Source: Deltaproteobacteria bacterium
GTDB taxonomy: Bacteria > Desulfobacterota > Binatia > Binatales > Binataceae
DNA length: 33,056 nucleotides
Direction: 5' to 3'
Assembly: GCA_021827495.1 (NCBI GenBank)
Contig: JAKAVN010000021.1
Location: 1 to 33,056, forward strand
In this document: positions 10,310-18,385 of the stretch, in pieces
Layout of the letters: each line of letters starts with the position of its first letter
How positions within the stretch are numbered: position 1 is the first letter of the stretch
Program-made: the position numbers and the translations under genes
Notes under the pieces: model-generated
What the model was told of the DNA's origin: nothing
The model's database searches: none
What the model saw: only the letters and a program-made list of their open reading frames with translations

Positions 10310-10546
10310 CTAACCCTTGTCCTTGTGCGAACCAAGAGCGCCCGTTTCCATCTCCGAACGCCATTTGTCGATAGTCTCGACGTTGAAGCGCCAGTCACTG
10401 CCAATCCGGAAAGCTGGAATTTTACGCCGCTTGATCAGCCGGTAGATGGTGGAGGGATGTACGTGCAGATATTTGGAGACCTCCTCCACAGTCATCACCT
10501 TGCTCTGCCGTCCGAACAGCGGCCGGTCATCATCTGAACGGTTCAT
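10310..10546 (-). CDS. Excisionase-type helix-turn-helix DNA-binding protein
   Basis: The 78-residue protein is almost entirely one winged helix-turn-helix domain of the MerR/excisionase superfamily (HTH_17 type). It shows MTVEEVSKYLHVHPSTIYRLI followed by KRRKIPAFRIGSDWRFN, where the wing supplies DNA contacts. The frame is open upstream to 11020, but that part has no family resemblance and lies in AT-rich DNA. ATG 10546 is chosen because GGTGGG lies just upstream on the minus strand and because the product then matches family size. Members are phage or transposon excisionases or small transcription regulators. It could regulate the CaiB-type gene downstream or its own AT-rich upstream region. 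The role is an inference. Confidence 0.85.
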   Translation of the reverse strand: MNRSDDDRPLFGRQSKVMTVEEVSKYLHVHPSTIYRLIKRRKIPAFRIGSDWRFNVETIDKWRSEMETGALGSHKDKG

Positions 10547-10803
10547 TTTCGCCCACCCGATCTGCGAGCGGCGGCAGCCGGCCAAGAGAATCGTCCGCCG
10601 GCGCCCCGAATGCCCGCGGACACCCACAACAACGCGCCAGCGGCACACTCTGTCGTGCGCTGGCGGCGATAGCCGCGCCCGTGCGGAAGCCGCCATTGCC
10701 TCTCTAGCATCATCCATCATCGATGGTGGGCGGCATAGACGATCACGGCAACTTATTTCGCGCTGGAGATCAGACGCATAAATAAAGTCAAAGGAGCTAA
10801 TAT

Positions 10804-10953
10804 TTGCGAATAAAAAGGAAGTTATGGACAAACAAAAAATTCGTCCGACATTTCCAAGCAGAGTTTCGACCATTCCGCATCTTGTGGCATAAGTACGACA
10901 GCAGTTGGGCAGCACTGCACAGTCGGATAGATAGAGATTCGAGAAGACTCTGA
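10804..10953 (+). CDS. Candidate small basic protein (49 aa, uncertain)
   Basis: A TTG at 10804 is preceded by AAAGGAG (10790-10796) at a spacing of seven bases, one of the best ribosome binding sites in the window. The frame runs 49 codons to TGA at 10951-10953. The product would be very basic and aromatic, beginning MRIKRKLWTNKKFVRHF and ending DRDSRRL. No family is recognised. A second frame starts at ATG 10824 with AAGGA just ahead and encodes 22 residues to 10892; it competes with this one. The base composition differs from neighbouring genes, so this may be foreign DNA, a leader peptide, or chance. Homologs would be needed to accept it. Confidence 0.3.
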   Translation: MRIKRKLWTNKKFVRHFQAEFRPFRILWHKYDSSWAALHSRIDRDSRRL

Positions 10954-11010
10954 ATAAGACTTCCGGCTCAAACAGAATAGTGCCTATTTTTGATAAGTAT
11001 TGGCTAATAT

Positions 11011-11039
11011 AACCCATCATAATGATGGACCGATGGGTT
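11011..11039. promoter_or_regulatory. Nested palindrome, possible operator or RNA switch
   Basis: AACCCATC (11011-11018) is matched by GATGGGTT (11032-11039), a perfect 8-base inverted repeat with a 13-base spacer. Inside it, CCATCAT (11014-11020) pairs with ATGATGG (11022-11028) around one base. The two hairpins are mutually exclusive. The element is upstream of the kinase gene and of the HTH gene. Confidence 0.4.
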
Positions 11040-11282
11040 CTATTTGACCATCCGGCACGCAGTATTGGTTAGCCGTGCCTTATATCGTGCGTTCAGGCAT
11101 AAATACTGCACTCTTCCTTGTCGGGCCAAGTTTCTTCCCGCGCCGGACGTGGAAGCGGCTTGCGGATGGCGCTCGCCGCCACGTTTGAACATTCGGTCTC
11201 CTGAAGGCTTGAGGAGTGGAGTAGGCGCGTAGCAAGCGTCCGGCGCGCACCAATAGCGGACTTATCCGGGATTGCAGCGAAC

Positions 11283-13817
11283 ATGCTGAAGTACCTGAAG
11301 GCACGATCCAGACGGAGCATCGCGGCGGCCGCGCCAAAGGGCGCCGCGCCTGACGCTTCGCAATTGGCCACGCGCCACCAGATAGATCTTTTGCAGTTCG
11401 TACTCGACAACATGGCCGAGGGCGTGATCGTCTGCGACCGCGAGATGCGCCTTGTCCAATTCAACCGGGGCGCTATCGCGATATTAGGCGCCGATTTGAG
11501 AGGGGCCGAGCTCAGCTCGGTGGCAAAACGATACCAGTTATATCCATCCCGCGGTGCGCGGCCCATCGCGATCGAGGAGTGGCCGCTCGCCCGAGCGGCC
11601 ACGGGCGAGGCGGTCGATAGCGTTCAGTTCATCCTTCACGGACCCAACCTGGCCGCCGACCGATGGATCGAGGCGTCCGCGCGCCCGGTCAGGACCGGCG
11701 ACGGCACGATCCTCGGCGGGATGCTGGTCCTGCACGACATCAGCGAGCGCAAGGTTGCTGAAGAACAGATGAGGCGGGCGCAAGAGCTCGCGCTGGAGGC
11801 GGAACGCCTCCGCTCCGAGTTCCTCAACAACATGAGCCACGAGGTCCGCACCCCGCTCAACGGCATAATCGGCATGACCCAGTTGTTGCTGGGCACCGAG
11901 CTCAGCCCCGAGCAGCGCGAGTATGCCGAGACCGTGCAATTGAGCACGGACCTGCTCTACGGCATGGTCAATGACCTGCTTGATTTTTCCAAGCTCGCGG
12001 CGGACCAGGTCGTGCTGCAGGAAATCGACTTCGACCTCCTGCAAGTGGTCGAGACCGCAGTGGGCTTGTTCGGTGAGCGTGCGCAGGGAAAGAACGTCGA
12101 ACTGATTCTGGATGCGGACGATGACGTGCCGCATCTGTTGCGCGGCGACCCGGCGCGGCTCCAGCAGGTGCTCACAAATCTTATCGGCAATGCGGTCAAG
12201 TTCACCGACCGCGGCGAGATAGTGGTGCGGTTGGCCAGGGAGGAAGAGTCGGCGGCCGCTGCGTCAGTGCGCTGCGAAGTGCGCGATACGGGGATCGGGA
12301 TTCCGGCGGATGCGCAGAAGCTGCTGTTTCAGCCGTTCTCCCAGGTTGACGGTTCAACCACGCGCAAGTATGGCGGCTCAGGCCTTGGGCTGGCCATCTC
12401 CGCCCAGCTCGTGGAGCGGATGGGGGGGCGCGTCGAGGTCGAGAGCGCGCCCGGCCGCGGTTCCGTTTTTCGCTTTACGATGAAGCTGCAAAAGCAGCGT
12501 TTCTACACGCGCGCCGCGGCGAATTCGGAATCGGGATTGGAGTGGCTGCGGCTGCTGGTGATCGAGGACAACGCGACGCTTCGTGCCAGCCTCTGCAAGC
12601 GGCTTGGCGCATGGGGCGTGCGCGCCGATTCGGCGGCCGATGGGGCTGAGGCGCTGGACTTGCTGCGCGCCCACGCGGCATCGGGAACTCCGTACGACAC
12701 CGCCATCCTCGATCTGCACGTGCCTGCGGCGGACAGCGCCCGGCTGATGCGCGCGGTCAAGGCGGACCCGGCCATTGGCCGTACCTGGTTGATTGCCGCA
12801 AGCGCGTCCGGCGCCGAGGCGCCAAATCACGCCCTGCATTGCGCTGACGCCGACACTTGGTTGGCTCGGCCCATCCGGCCATCGCAACTCGCGCAGAGTC
12901 TCAAAGAGCTCCTGTCGCACAGACACCGCGATCAAGTGAATTACGATGACGGTGCGGCGGTTGAAGGGCCGCAGCTTCATCCTTCGCAGCACACCATCCG
13001 GGTGCTGGTCGTCGAGGATAACGCGATCAATCAGAAGCTCGCGCTCAATCAGTTGCGCAAGCTCGGCTACGCCGCTGACGCCATCGACAACGGCCCCGCC
13101 GCCCTGGACTTGCTGGCCCGCGGCCCATACACGGCGGTATTGATGGATTGCCAGATGCCGGGGATGGATGGCTACGCGACGACCGCCGAGATTCGCCGCC
13201 GCGAGTCAGGCCGCAGGCACACTATCGTCATCGCGATGACCGCTTTTGCCCAGGAGGGGGCGCGCGAACGATGCTACGCCGCGGGAATGGATGGCTATAT
13301 CGCGAAACCCGTGAGGTTAGAGGCGCTGGAGGCGGTGCTGGTACGCTGGGTCCCATTGAACGGGAACCACGGCAGTCGAAACGGCTCCTCCAAGACGGCG
13401 GCCGCGTCGAGTTGCGAGAGCATCGACCCTGAAGTGATGGCTGAACTGCTGGATCTGTCTCGTTCGTGCGACAGTGGCGATTTGCTCGGCGAGCTTATTG
13501 ATATGTTTTACCGGGAGTTGGAGTCCCGCCTGGCGTCGATTCGCAACGCCTTGCTCCGCAGCCAACTCAGTGAGTTGGACGAGCGCGCCCACGGCCTCAA
13601 GGGCTCGTGTCTCAGTCTGGGCCTGGCGCGGATGGCGACGCTGTGCGGCCAGCTTGAAGCGCTGGCGCGGGGAGGGACGGTCGAGGGAGCGCGAGCCTTG
13701 CTCGATCAGATCGAAAGCGAAGCCGCCTTGGTGCGCCCCATGCTCGAAGCCCAAAGACCGCGCGCATCGCGCAGTGGCGGCGAATCGCACGAATCGCGGC
13801 CCGCCCATACGTCGTGA
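11283..13817 (+). CDS. Soluble hybrid sensor histidine kinase (PAS-HisKA-HATPase-REC-REC-Hpt)
   Basis: The 844-residue protein is a multi-step phosphorelay kinase. In order: a PAS-like sensor (about 33-155) ending in VLHDISERK; HisKA with His186 in [11 protein letters not shown]; an HATPase with N303 in [17 protein letters not shown] (335-340) and GGSGLGL (364-370); REC1 (about 423-545) with Asp477; REC2 (about 572-690) with Asp622 and Lys675; and an Hpt domain with His770 in RAHGLKGSC. There is no signal peptide or transmembrane segment, so it senses something in the cytoplasm. In REC1 the conserved switch lysine is Arg529 (ARPIRP), so it may be degenerate, whereas REC2 looks fully active. 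The domain order resembles BarA or TorS without the membrane part. No response regulator with an output domain is encoded nearby. The ATG has only a weak ribosome binding site. Confidence 0.93.
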   Translation: MLKYLKARSRRSIAAAAPKGAAPDASQLATRHQIDLLQFVLDNMAEGVIVCDREMRLVQFNRGAIAILGADLRGAELSSVAKRYQLYPSRGARPIAIEEWPLARAATGEAVDSVQFILHGPNLAADRWIEASARPVRTGDGTILGGMLVLHDISERKVAEEQMRRAQELALEAERLRSEFLNNMSHEVRTPLNGIIGMTQLLLGTELSPEQREYAETVQLSTDLLYGMVNDLLDFSKLAADQVVLQEIDFDLLQVVETAVGLFGERAQGKNVELILDADDDVPHLLRGDPARLQQVLTNLIGNAVKFTDRGEIVVRLAREEESAAAASVRCEVRDTGIGIPADAQKLLFQPFSQVDGSTTRKYGGSGLGLAISAQLVERMGGRVEVESAPGRGSVFRFTMKLQKQRFYTRAAANSESGLEWLRLLVIEDNATLRASLCKRLGAWGVRADSAADGAEALDLLRAHAASGTPYDTAILDLHVPAADSARLMRAVKADPAIGRTWLIAASASGAEAPNHALHCADADTWLARPIRPSQLAQSLKELLSHRHRDQVNYDDGAAVEGPQLHPSQHTIRVLVVEDNAINQKLALNQLRKLGYAADAIDNGPAALDLLARGPYTAVLMDCQMPGMDGYATTAEIRRRESGRRHTIVIAMTAFAQEGARERCYAAGMDGYIAKPVRLEALEAVLVRWVPLNGNHGSRNGSSKTAAASSCESIDPEVMAELLDLSRSCDSGDLLGELIDMFYRELESRLASIRNALLRSQLSELDERAHGLKGSCLSLGLARMATLCGQLEALARGGTVEGARALLDQIESEAALVRPMLEAQRPRASRSGGESHESRPAHTS

Positions 13818-13950
13818 GTGTGGAGAATGGCCGGATGCGCATCGTTGAGACCACGCTGGCGCCGGGCCAGGGCTGCGGCATGCAACGCTGCGAGCGTCGA
13901 AGTTAAGTGAGTCCGCTAAGTTAAGTAATCAGCCAGCCCGTTCAGAAGCG

Positions 13951-13990
13951 GAACGGCTGCGGCCCTGTCAAGGGCCGCGGCCGTTCTTTT
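13951..13990 (+). terminator. Rho-independent terminator after the kinase gene
   Basis: A 16-base stem (13951-13966 with 13971-13986, one G-T wobble), a GTCA loop and four Ts at 13987-13990. The stem is almost all G and C. It lies 134 bases after the kinase stop and 20 bases before the end of the convergent OmpA gene, so it may serve both strands, although no T run follows on the minus strand. Confidence 0.85.
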
Positions 13991-14009
13991 GGTCTAGGTC
14001 CCCGGACCG

Positions 14010-14708
14010 TTACTGATTCGGAATCAGCTCGACCCGGCGGTTCTGGGCGCGTCCTTCGCCCGTCTTGTTGGTGGCGACGAAGTCCGTCTTCCCGTAGCCG
14101 TGCGGGCTCAGGCGGCTTTCCGCGATACCGTGGTCGGCCAGATACCTGACCACCGCGTCGGAACGGCGCTCGGAGAGCTTCAGGTTGTACCTGACCGAGC
14201 CAATCGCGTCGCAGTAGCCGTTGACATTGACCGAAACGTTCCCGTGCTCCTTCAGGATGCTCGCGGCTTCATCGAGTACAGCCGCATCCTGCGGACGGAT
14301 ATTGGACTTGTCAAAGTCAAAGTGCACGCCGCGCAGGATTAGCTTCTCCGGAGCCGGCGGCGGAGGAGGCGGGGGTGGTGGCGGCGGTGGCGGTGGCGGC
14401 GGTGGCGGCGGTGGCGGTGGCGGCGCCGTTGGTCCAGGCGCGCACATGTAATGGCCGATCGCTCCACCAATCAGGCCACCGCCCGCGAGCCCGGCCGGAA
14501 TGCCCCAGGCGAAGTAACTCCCTTCGTGCGAGCCATGATTCTTAGTCGTCAGAATCACCGCGGTAGCTATCCCGGCACCGGCCAATGCGCCAATTCCGGC
14601 GCCCATGGTCTCGCAATTTCTTTGCGCTTCGTTAGCCGAGCAGCCCGCGATCATGCACAGGGCCGCCGCTCCCATCAGGTACAGACCAAGTTTTCTTCGC
14701 ACCATCAT
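14010..14708 (-). CDS. OmpA-family lipoprotein with glycine zipper and polyproline linker
   Basis: This is an envelope lipoprotein that should anchor to peptidoglycan. The N-terminal signal ends in a lipobox CMIAGC (Cys23). A glycine-zipper segment follows (GAGIGALAGAG and GGLIGGAIGHY), typical of small envelope proteins that pack against or within the membrane. Next is an uninterrupted run of 23 prolines (residues 96-118), then an OmpA C-terminal domain with VHFDFDKSNIRP, GYCDAIGS and LKLSERRSDAVV, which carry the diaminopimelate-binding Asp and Arg, ending in AQNRRVELI. GGAAGGAAGA just upstream is a strong ribosome binding site. The gene is divergent from the oxidoreductase operon. The domain is Pal-like, but no tol genes are adjacent and the zipper plus proline linker differ from Pal, so I do not assign a gene name. 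Confidence 0.9.
   Translation of the reverse strand: MMVRRKLGLYLMGAAALCMIAGCSANEAQRNCETMGAGIGALAGAGIATAVILTTKNHGSHEGSYFAWGIPAGLAGGGLIGGAIGHYMCAPGPTAPPPPPPPPPPPPPPPPPPPPPPPAPEKLILRGVHFDFDKSNIRPQDAAVLDEAASILKEHGNVSVNVNGYCDAIGSVRYNLKLSERRSDAVVRYLADHGIAESRLSPHGYGKTDFVATNKTGEGRAQNRRVELIPNQ
14355..14423 (-). repeat. Polyproline-encoding triplet repeat (23 codons)
   Basis: Twenty-three consecutive proline codons lie within the OmpA-family gene. CCG and CCA-CCC-CCT variants are mixed (on the plus strand CGG, TGG, AGG, GGG), so the DNA is not a pure triplet repeat even though the protein run is pure. Confidence 0.9.
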
Positions 14709-14969
14709 TCTTCCTTCCCAGCCTTGGACCAGCAGCGCTCCAGCGATGCCTCCCCCGGCCAGCTAGAGTTACGTAAGGAACCCCTTTCGAATATCTGGAA
14801 CGTTGTCTCATATCATTTGGCCCGCCACAAGCCCATTGAGCAGCGTTTTTGCCACCAAGAGGTCATCCAGCGGCGCTGCGGATTGCCTGTTGCCGACGAT
14901 CCGGCTATGTGTAATGAAAGAGGCGAATCCGAGCCAGCAGCGGCCCTTGGATTGCCTACTCTCACCGCT
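14709..14969. other. Divergent promoter region, OmpA gene / oxidoreductase operon
   Basis: This gap of about 260 bases must hold both promoters. It includes an 8-base palindrome TTACGTAA at 14769-14776 and a weak candidate (TTGCCT, 17 bases, TATGTG, near 14885-14912) for the plus strand. Codon use between 14907 and 14970 is unlike that of the gene that follows, which argues that this part is leader. Confidence 0.4.
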
Positions 14970-15887
14970 GTGACGGCTAAGCATTTGATCGAGATACGAT
15001 GGCACGCGCGGGCGGGACAGGGGGCCGTAACCGCCGCCAAGATCGTCGCGCAGACCGCGATGCGCGAGGGGAAGTACGCCCAAGCCTTCCCCGAGTACGG
15101 ACCTGAGCGCTCCGGCGCCCCGCTCAAGGCTTACAACCGGATAAGCGAAGAGCCGATTCGGACCCACGCCCAGGTCCGCATTCCCGACATCGTGATCGTG
15201 TCCGACCCGACCCTGCTTCGCAGCGAGGACATCTTTGCCGGCGTCAAAGCCGACACCGTCTTCCTGATCAACAGTCCGCGCCCGGCATATAAGCTCGCGC
15301 TCGATATCCGTTCGGGGCCGCATCCGCTGTATGCCGTGGATGCGACCAAGATCGCATTCGCCGAGATCGGCCGGCACTTTCCGAACATGGCGATGCTCGG
15401 GGCGCTGGTCGCCGCGACCGCGATAGTGGGCATCGACCAACTGCTGCTCCAGGTGGCTGAGAATCTCGGGGACAAGGCGTCGTTCGACGCGGTCCAGGCC
15501 AACCTGCGCGCGGTACGGCGCGGGTTCCACGAAGCCGCCTCAGCCGTCGCCAACCCCGCAGACGCGCCCGCCTCCCACGAGGCGCCGGCGCAACCCGGAT
15601 GGAGAGAGATGCTGCCCGGCTCCGCCATCGCCGACGCCGGAAACGCGAGCGATTATGTCACCGGCGGATGGCGCACGCTTCGGCCCCGGCTAAACGAGCG
15701 CTGCAATGACTGCCTTCTGTGCTGGTTTTTTTGTCCGGACAGCGCGGTGGTGCTGAACGAAGGAAAGGTAACGGGCTTCGACCTGAACCACTGCAAGGGA
15801 TGCGGGATTTGCGCACAAGTGTGTCCGCCCCGCCTCAAGGCGATCGACATGGTGCCGGAGGGCGGTGATGAGGAGCGGTCGTCGTGA
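14970..15887 (+). CDS. 2-oxoacid:ferredoxin oxidoreductase, fused gamma-delta subunit
   Basis: This subunit belongs to the pyruvate-type ferredoxin oxidoreductases, which cleave a 2-oxoacid with CoA to acyl-CoA, CO2 and reduced ferredoxin. Residues 1-190 form the gamma domain, opening with IEIRWHARAGQGAVTAAKI and containing PEYGPERSGAP. Residues 240-290 form the delta ferredoxin domain with two [4Fe-4S] motifs: Cys245, 248, 251, 255 and Cys275, 278, 281, 285. A Pro/Ala-rich linker joins them. The frame is open from 14451, but GTG 14970 fits the family N terminus; ATG 14907 would add 21 unlikely residues. It overlaps the alpha gene by four bases (GTGA), so the two are translationally coupled. 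Substrate could be pyruvate, a branched-chain oxoacid or oxalate; pyruvate is the default from the beta subunit. Confidence 0.88.
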   Translation: MTAKHLIEIRWHARAGQGAVTAAKIVAQTAMREGKYAQAFPEYGPERSGAPLKAYNRISEEPIRTHAQVRIPDIVIVSDPTLLRSEDIFAGVKADTVFLINSPRPAYKLALDIRSGPHPLYAVDATKIAFAEIGRHFPNMAMLGALVAATAIVGIDQLLLQVAENLGDKASFDAVQANLRAVRRGFHEAASAVANPADAPASHEAPAQPGWREMLPGSAIADAGNASDYVTGGWRTLRPRLNERCNDCLLCWFFCPDSAVVLNEGKVTGFDLNHCKGCGICAQVCPPRLKAIDMVPEGGDEERSS

Positions 15888-17068
15888 GTAATCGGTTTGC
15901 TGCCCTGACCGGAAACCAGGCCGCGGCGCTGGCGATGCGCCAGATCGAGCCTGACGTCTGCGCTGCCTATCCCATCACGCCTTCGACCCAGGTGATGGAG
16001 ACTTACTCGCAGTACGTCGCCGACGGTGCGGTCAGGACCGAGTTGGTTCTGGTCGAGAGCGAGCACTCCGCCATGAGCGCGTGCGTTGGCGCGGCGTGCG
16101 CGGGCGCCAGGGCGATGACCGCGACCTCCTCGCAGGGACTCGCGCTGATGCACGAGGTGCTCTATATCGCGGCCGGACTGCGGCTGCCGATCGTGATGGC
16201 GGTGGCGAACCGCGCGCTCTCGGCGCCGCTCAACATCCACGGCGATCAGAGCGACACGATGGGTTCGCGCGACGCGGGATGGATTCAGCTTTACGTCCGG
16301 GATGTGCAGGAGCTGTACGATACGCTGATCCAGGCGCCCCGTATCGCGGAGCACTGCGAAGTGATGCTGCCGGTGATGGTGTGCTTTGACGGCTTCACTC
16401 TGAGCCATGCGATCGAACGGGTCGAGCTCCTCGAGGATGGCGCGGTGCGCGACTTCGTCGGAGTCTATCGCCCGGAGCGCTATCTGCTCGATGTCGAGCA
16501 CCCGCACACCTTCGGCCCGGCACTGCTCCCCGACTACTACACCGAGGCGAAACGCCAGCAGCGCGAGGCGATGTCGCGCGCGCTGGAAATCATTCCCCAT
16601 GTCGCTCTCGAGTTCGGCGCGCGCTTCGGCCGCGCATGGGGAATGGTGGAAGCATACCGGCTCGAAGACGCCGAAATCGCGGCCGTGGTGCTGGGCTCGA
16701 CCGCCGGGACGCTCATGGAAGTGGTGGATCGGATGCGTGAGCGGGGCGTGCGAGCGGGCATGCTTCGCCTGCGCGCGTTCCGGCCGTTCCCGGCCGAGGA
16801 GGTGGTGCGGCTGCTTGCGCCGCTCAAGGCGGTCGCGATCTTCGACCGCGCCGACTCGCCCGGGACCCCGAGCGGCCCGCTTTACGAGGAGATACGCTCG
16901 GTGCTCTACGACGCCCCCGCCCGGCCGCGAATCTCGGGCATGGTGTACGGCCTGGGCGGCAGGGAGATGCTGGTCGAAGAGGCCAGCGCGACCTACGAGG
17001 CGCTCGAACGCGCGGCTGCGGGAACCGCGGAGATACCACCGCCGGGCTACTTAAGCGCCCGCGGATAA
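15884..17068 (+). CDS. porA: 2-oxoacid:ferredoxin oxidoreductase, alpha subunit
   Basis: This 394-residue subunit carries the pyrimidine-binding and transketolase C-terminal domains of the thiamine enzyme. The opening LTGNQAAALAMRQIEPDVCAA and YPITPSTQVMETYSQY are hallmarks of PorA-type subunits, as are VESEHSAMSACVGAACAGAR, TATSSQGLALMHEVLY and the HGDQSD segment. The C-terminal part contains VVLGSTAGTL and MLRLRAFRPFP. Translation starts at GTG 15884, overlapping the previous stop. The beta subunit begins 32 bases downstream. Residues that would separate pyruvate from other oxoacids cannot be judged without alignment, so the symbol is by closest resemblance. Confidence 0.9.
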   Translation: MSNRFAALTGNQAAALAMRQIEPDVCAAYPITPSTQVMETYSQYVADGAVRTELVLVESEHSAMSACVGAACAGARAMTATSSQGLALMHEVLYIAAGLRLPIVMAVANRALSAPLNIHGDQSDTMGSRDAGWIQLYVRDVQELYDTLIQAPRIAEHCEVMLPVMVCFDGFTLSHAIERVELLEDGAVRDFVGVYRPERYLLDVEHPHTFGPALLPDYYTEAKRQQREAMSRALEIIPHVALEFGARFGRAWGMVEAYRLEDAEIAAVVLGSTAGTLMEVVDRMRERGVRAGMLRLRAFRPFPAEEVVRLLAPLKAVAIFDRADSPGTPSGPLYEEIRSVLYDAPARPRISGMVYGLGGREMLVEEASATYEALERAAAGTAEIPPPGYLSARG

Positions 17069-17100
17069 GGACTATCGTTAAGGATTAGGATTGAGCAGAG

Positions 17101-18108
17101 ATGTTCCAGCACAAGACCGCAACCGCGCCCGTATCGCTTAAGAAACTTGCGGAACAGCCGGACCTCCTGACCGGGGGGCATCGGCTGTGCGCCGGATGCG
17201 CAGAGTCGGCGATCGTGCGCCAGGTGCTGATGGCTTCGACCTATCCGGTGGTCGCGATAATGGCGACGGGGTGCCTCGAGGTCGCGACCACCGTCTATCC
17301 GGCCACCGCCTGGCGCGTCCCGATGCTGCACAACGCATTCGAGAACGCCGCCGCCACCGCTTCCGGTGCCGAGGCCGCCTACCGTGCCCTGCGGGCCAAG
17401 GGCCGCATTCCCGACCGCGAGCTCCGCTTCGTCGTTTTCGCCGGCGACGGCGGCACCTATGACATCGGCTTCCAGTCGCTCTCTGGAGCGCTCGAACGGG
17501 GCACCCGCTTCCTCTATATATGCTTTAACAACGAAGGCTACATGAACACCGGCATCCAGCGCTCGAGCGCGACGCCGCTCGGCGCCGATACCAGCACCAC
17601 TCCGGTCGGCGAAGCAGTGCTGGGCAAGCCCGGATGGCGCAAGGATTTGACGGGGATCGTGGTCGCGCACAACGCTCCCTATGTCGCGCAGACCGCGCCC
17701 ACCGCGTTTCGGCCCCATGACCTGAAAAACAAGGTCGCACGCGCGCTCGAGGCGCCGGGACCCGCGTTCATCAATGTGCTCTCCGCGTGTACCCGCGGAT
17801 GGCGCTACGAGCCCGCCGACACCATCGCCATCACCCAGCTTGCGATCGACACCTGCTATTGGCCGCTGTTCGAAGTGATCGACGGCAAGTGGCATCTCAA
17901 TTACAAGCCCAAGCAGAAGCGGCCGATCATGGACTGGCTCTCGGCCCAGGGCAGGTTCCGTCATTTGCTGAAGCAGGGGCGGCTGGTGGCCGAGATCCAG
18001 GCGCGTATCGACAGCGAATGGGACACCCTGCTCGAACGGTGCGGCGAGGCGCCCGTGGCCGCCGCGTCCGTCCCGCCGCCGCGCAAGGCCGCCGGCGCGT
18101 CCGACTAG
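17101..18108 (+). CDS. porB: 2-oxoacid:ferredoxin oxidoreductase, beta subunit (thiamine diphosphate-binding)
   Basis: The 335-residue beta subunit binds thiamine diphosphate and a [4Fe-4S] cluster. Cysteines for the cluster are seen at 30 and 33 (CAGC), 58 (TGCLEV) and 229 (SACTRGW). The cofactor motif is GDGGTYDIG (from 115) followed by NN at 143-144, with NEGYMNTGIQRSSATPLGA, which closely recalls pyruvate:ferredoxin oxidoreductase beta subunits. The three-gene order gamma-delta, alpha, beta completes the enzyme. It could feed reduced ferredoxin to anabolism or oxidise pyruvate anaerobically. The last 30 residues are Ala/Pro-rich and variable. The non-coding region with a transposon remnant follows, so this is the end of the operon. 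Confidence 0.9.
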   Translation: MFQHKTATAPVSLKKLAEQPDLLTGGHRLCAGCAESAIVRQVLMASTYPVVAIMATGCLEVATTVYPATAWRVPMLHNAFENAAATASGAEAAYRALRAKGRIPDRELRFVVFAGDGGTYDIGFQSLSGALERGTRFLYICFNNEGYMNTGIQRSSATPLGADTSTTPVGEAVLGKPGWRKDLTGIVVAHNAPYVAQTAPTAFRPHDLKNKVARALEAPGPAFINVLSACTRGWRYEPADTIAITQLAIDTCYWPLFEVIDGKWHLNYKPKQKRPIMDWLSAQGRFRHLLKQGRLVAEIQARIDSEWDTLLERCGEAPVAAASVPPPRKAAGASD

Positions 18109-18385
18109 ACCCGGCCTCCCGTTAGCCGCTCCGTGGTGCCGGGCGGCGACAGCCTTGCGCCGAGGCTGCGGCTCACGGCGTCCACAGCGCCGAAGGCTGG
18201 GAAGAACTGCCGTTGCCCGAGATCGAGCGGTAGCAGGTGCGGGGCAACGAAGTCGCCTTCCGCAGTGACGCCGCCTGCGCCAAGCCGTCTCCTTCGCGGA
18301 CGGGCGAATTCATGATGACGGGCTTGCCCGGCCAATTGCAAAGCTACAGCCGACCTACGGCAAAGCCGCAGCGGACTACGCGTAA
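18109..18385. other. Intergenic stretch without a recognised gene
   Basis: Short open frames exist on both strands but none shows domains, a good ribosome binding site or sensible composition. Because a transposition-gene remnant follows directly, part of this may also be decayed mobile-element DNA. I see no terminator with a T run after the beta-subunit gene. Confidence 0.4.

Larger units (their letters stand above)
10547..11282. other. Long intergenic region with AT-rich core
   Basis: About 740 bases separate the divergent HTH and histidine kinase genes. The stretch from about 10770 to 11045 is clearly richer in A and T than everything around it, including runs such as AATAAAAAGGAAG and ACAAACAAAAAATTC. 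It contains the candidate small ORF at 10804-10953 and the nested palindrome at 11011-11039. A second imperfect dyad, GGCACG at 11054-11059 and CGTGCC at 11074-11079, follows. Longer frames on either strand here have no recognisable protein features. I see no convincing complete sigma-70 promoter for either neighbour. Confidence 0.6.

Noticed and set aside
10547-11020. Long N-terminal extension of the HTH protein
   Set aside because: The extension has no domain features and covers AT-rich intergenic DNA; a ribosome binding site precedes the ATG at 10546.
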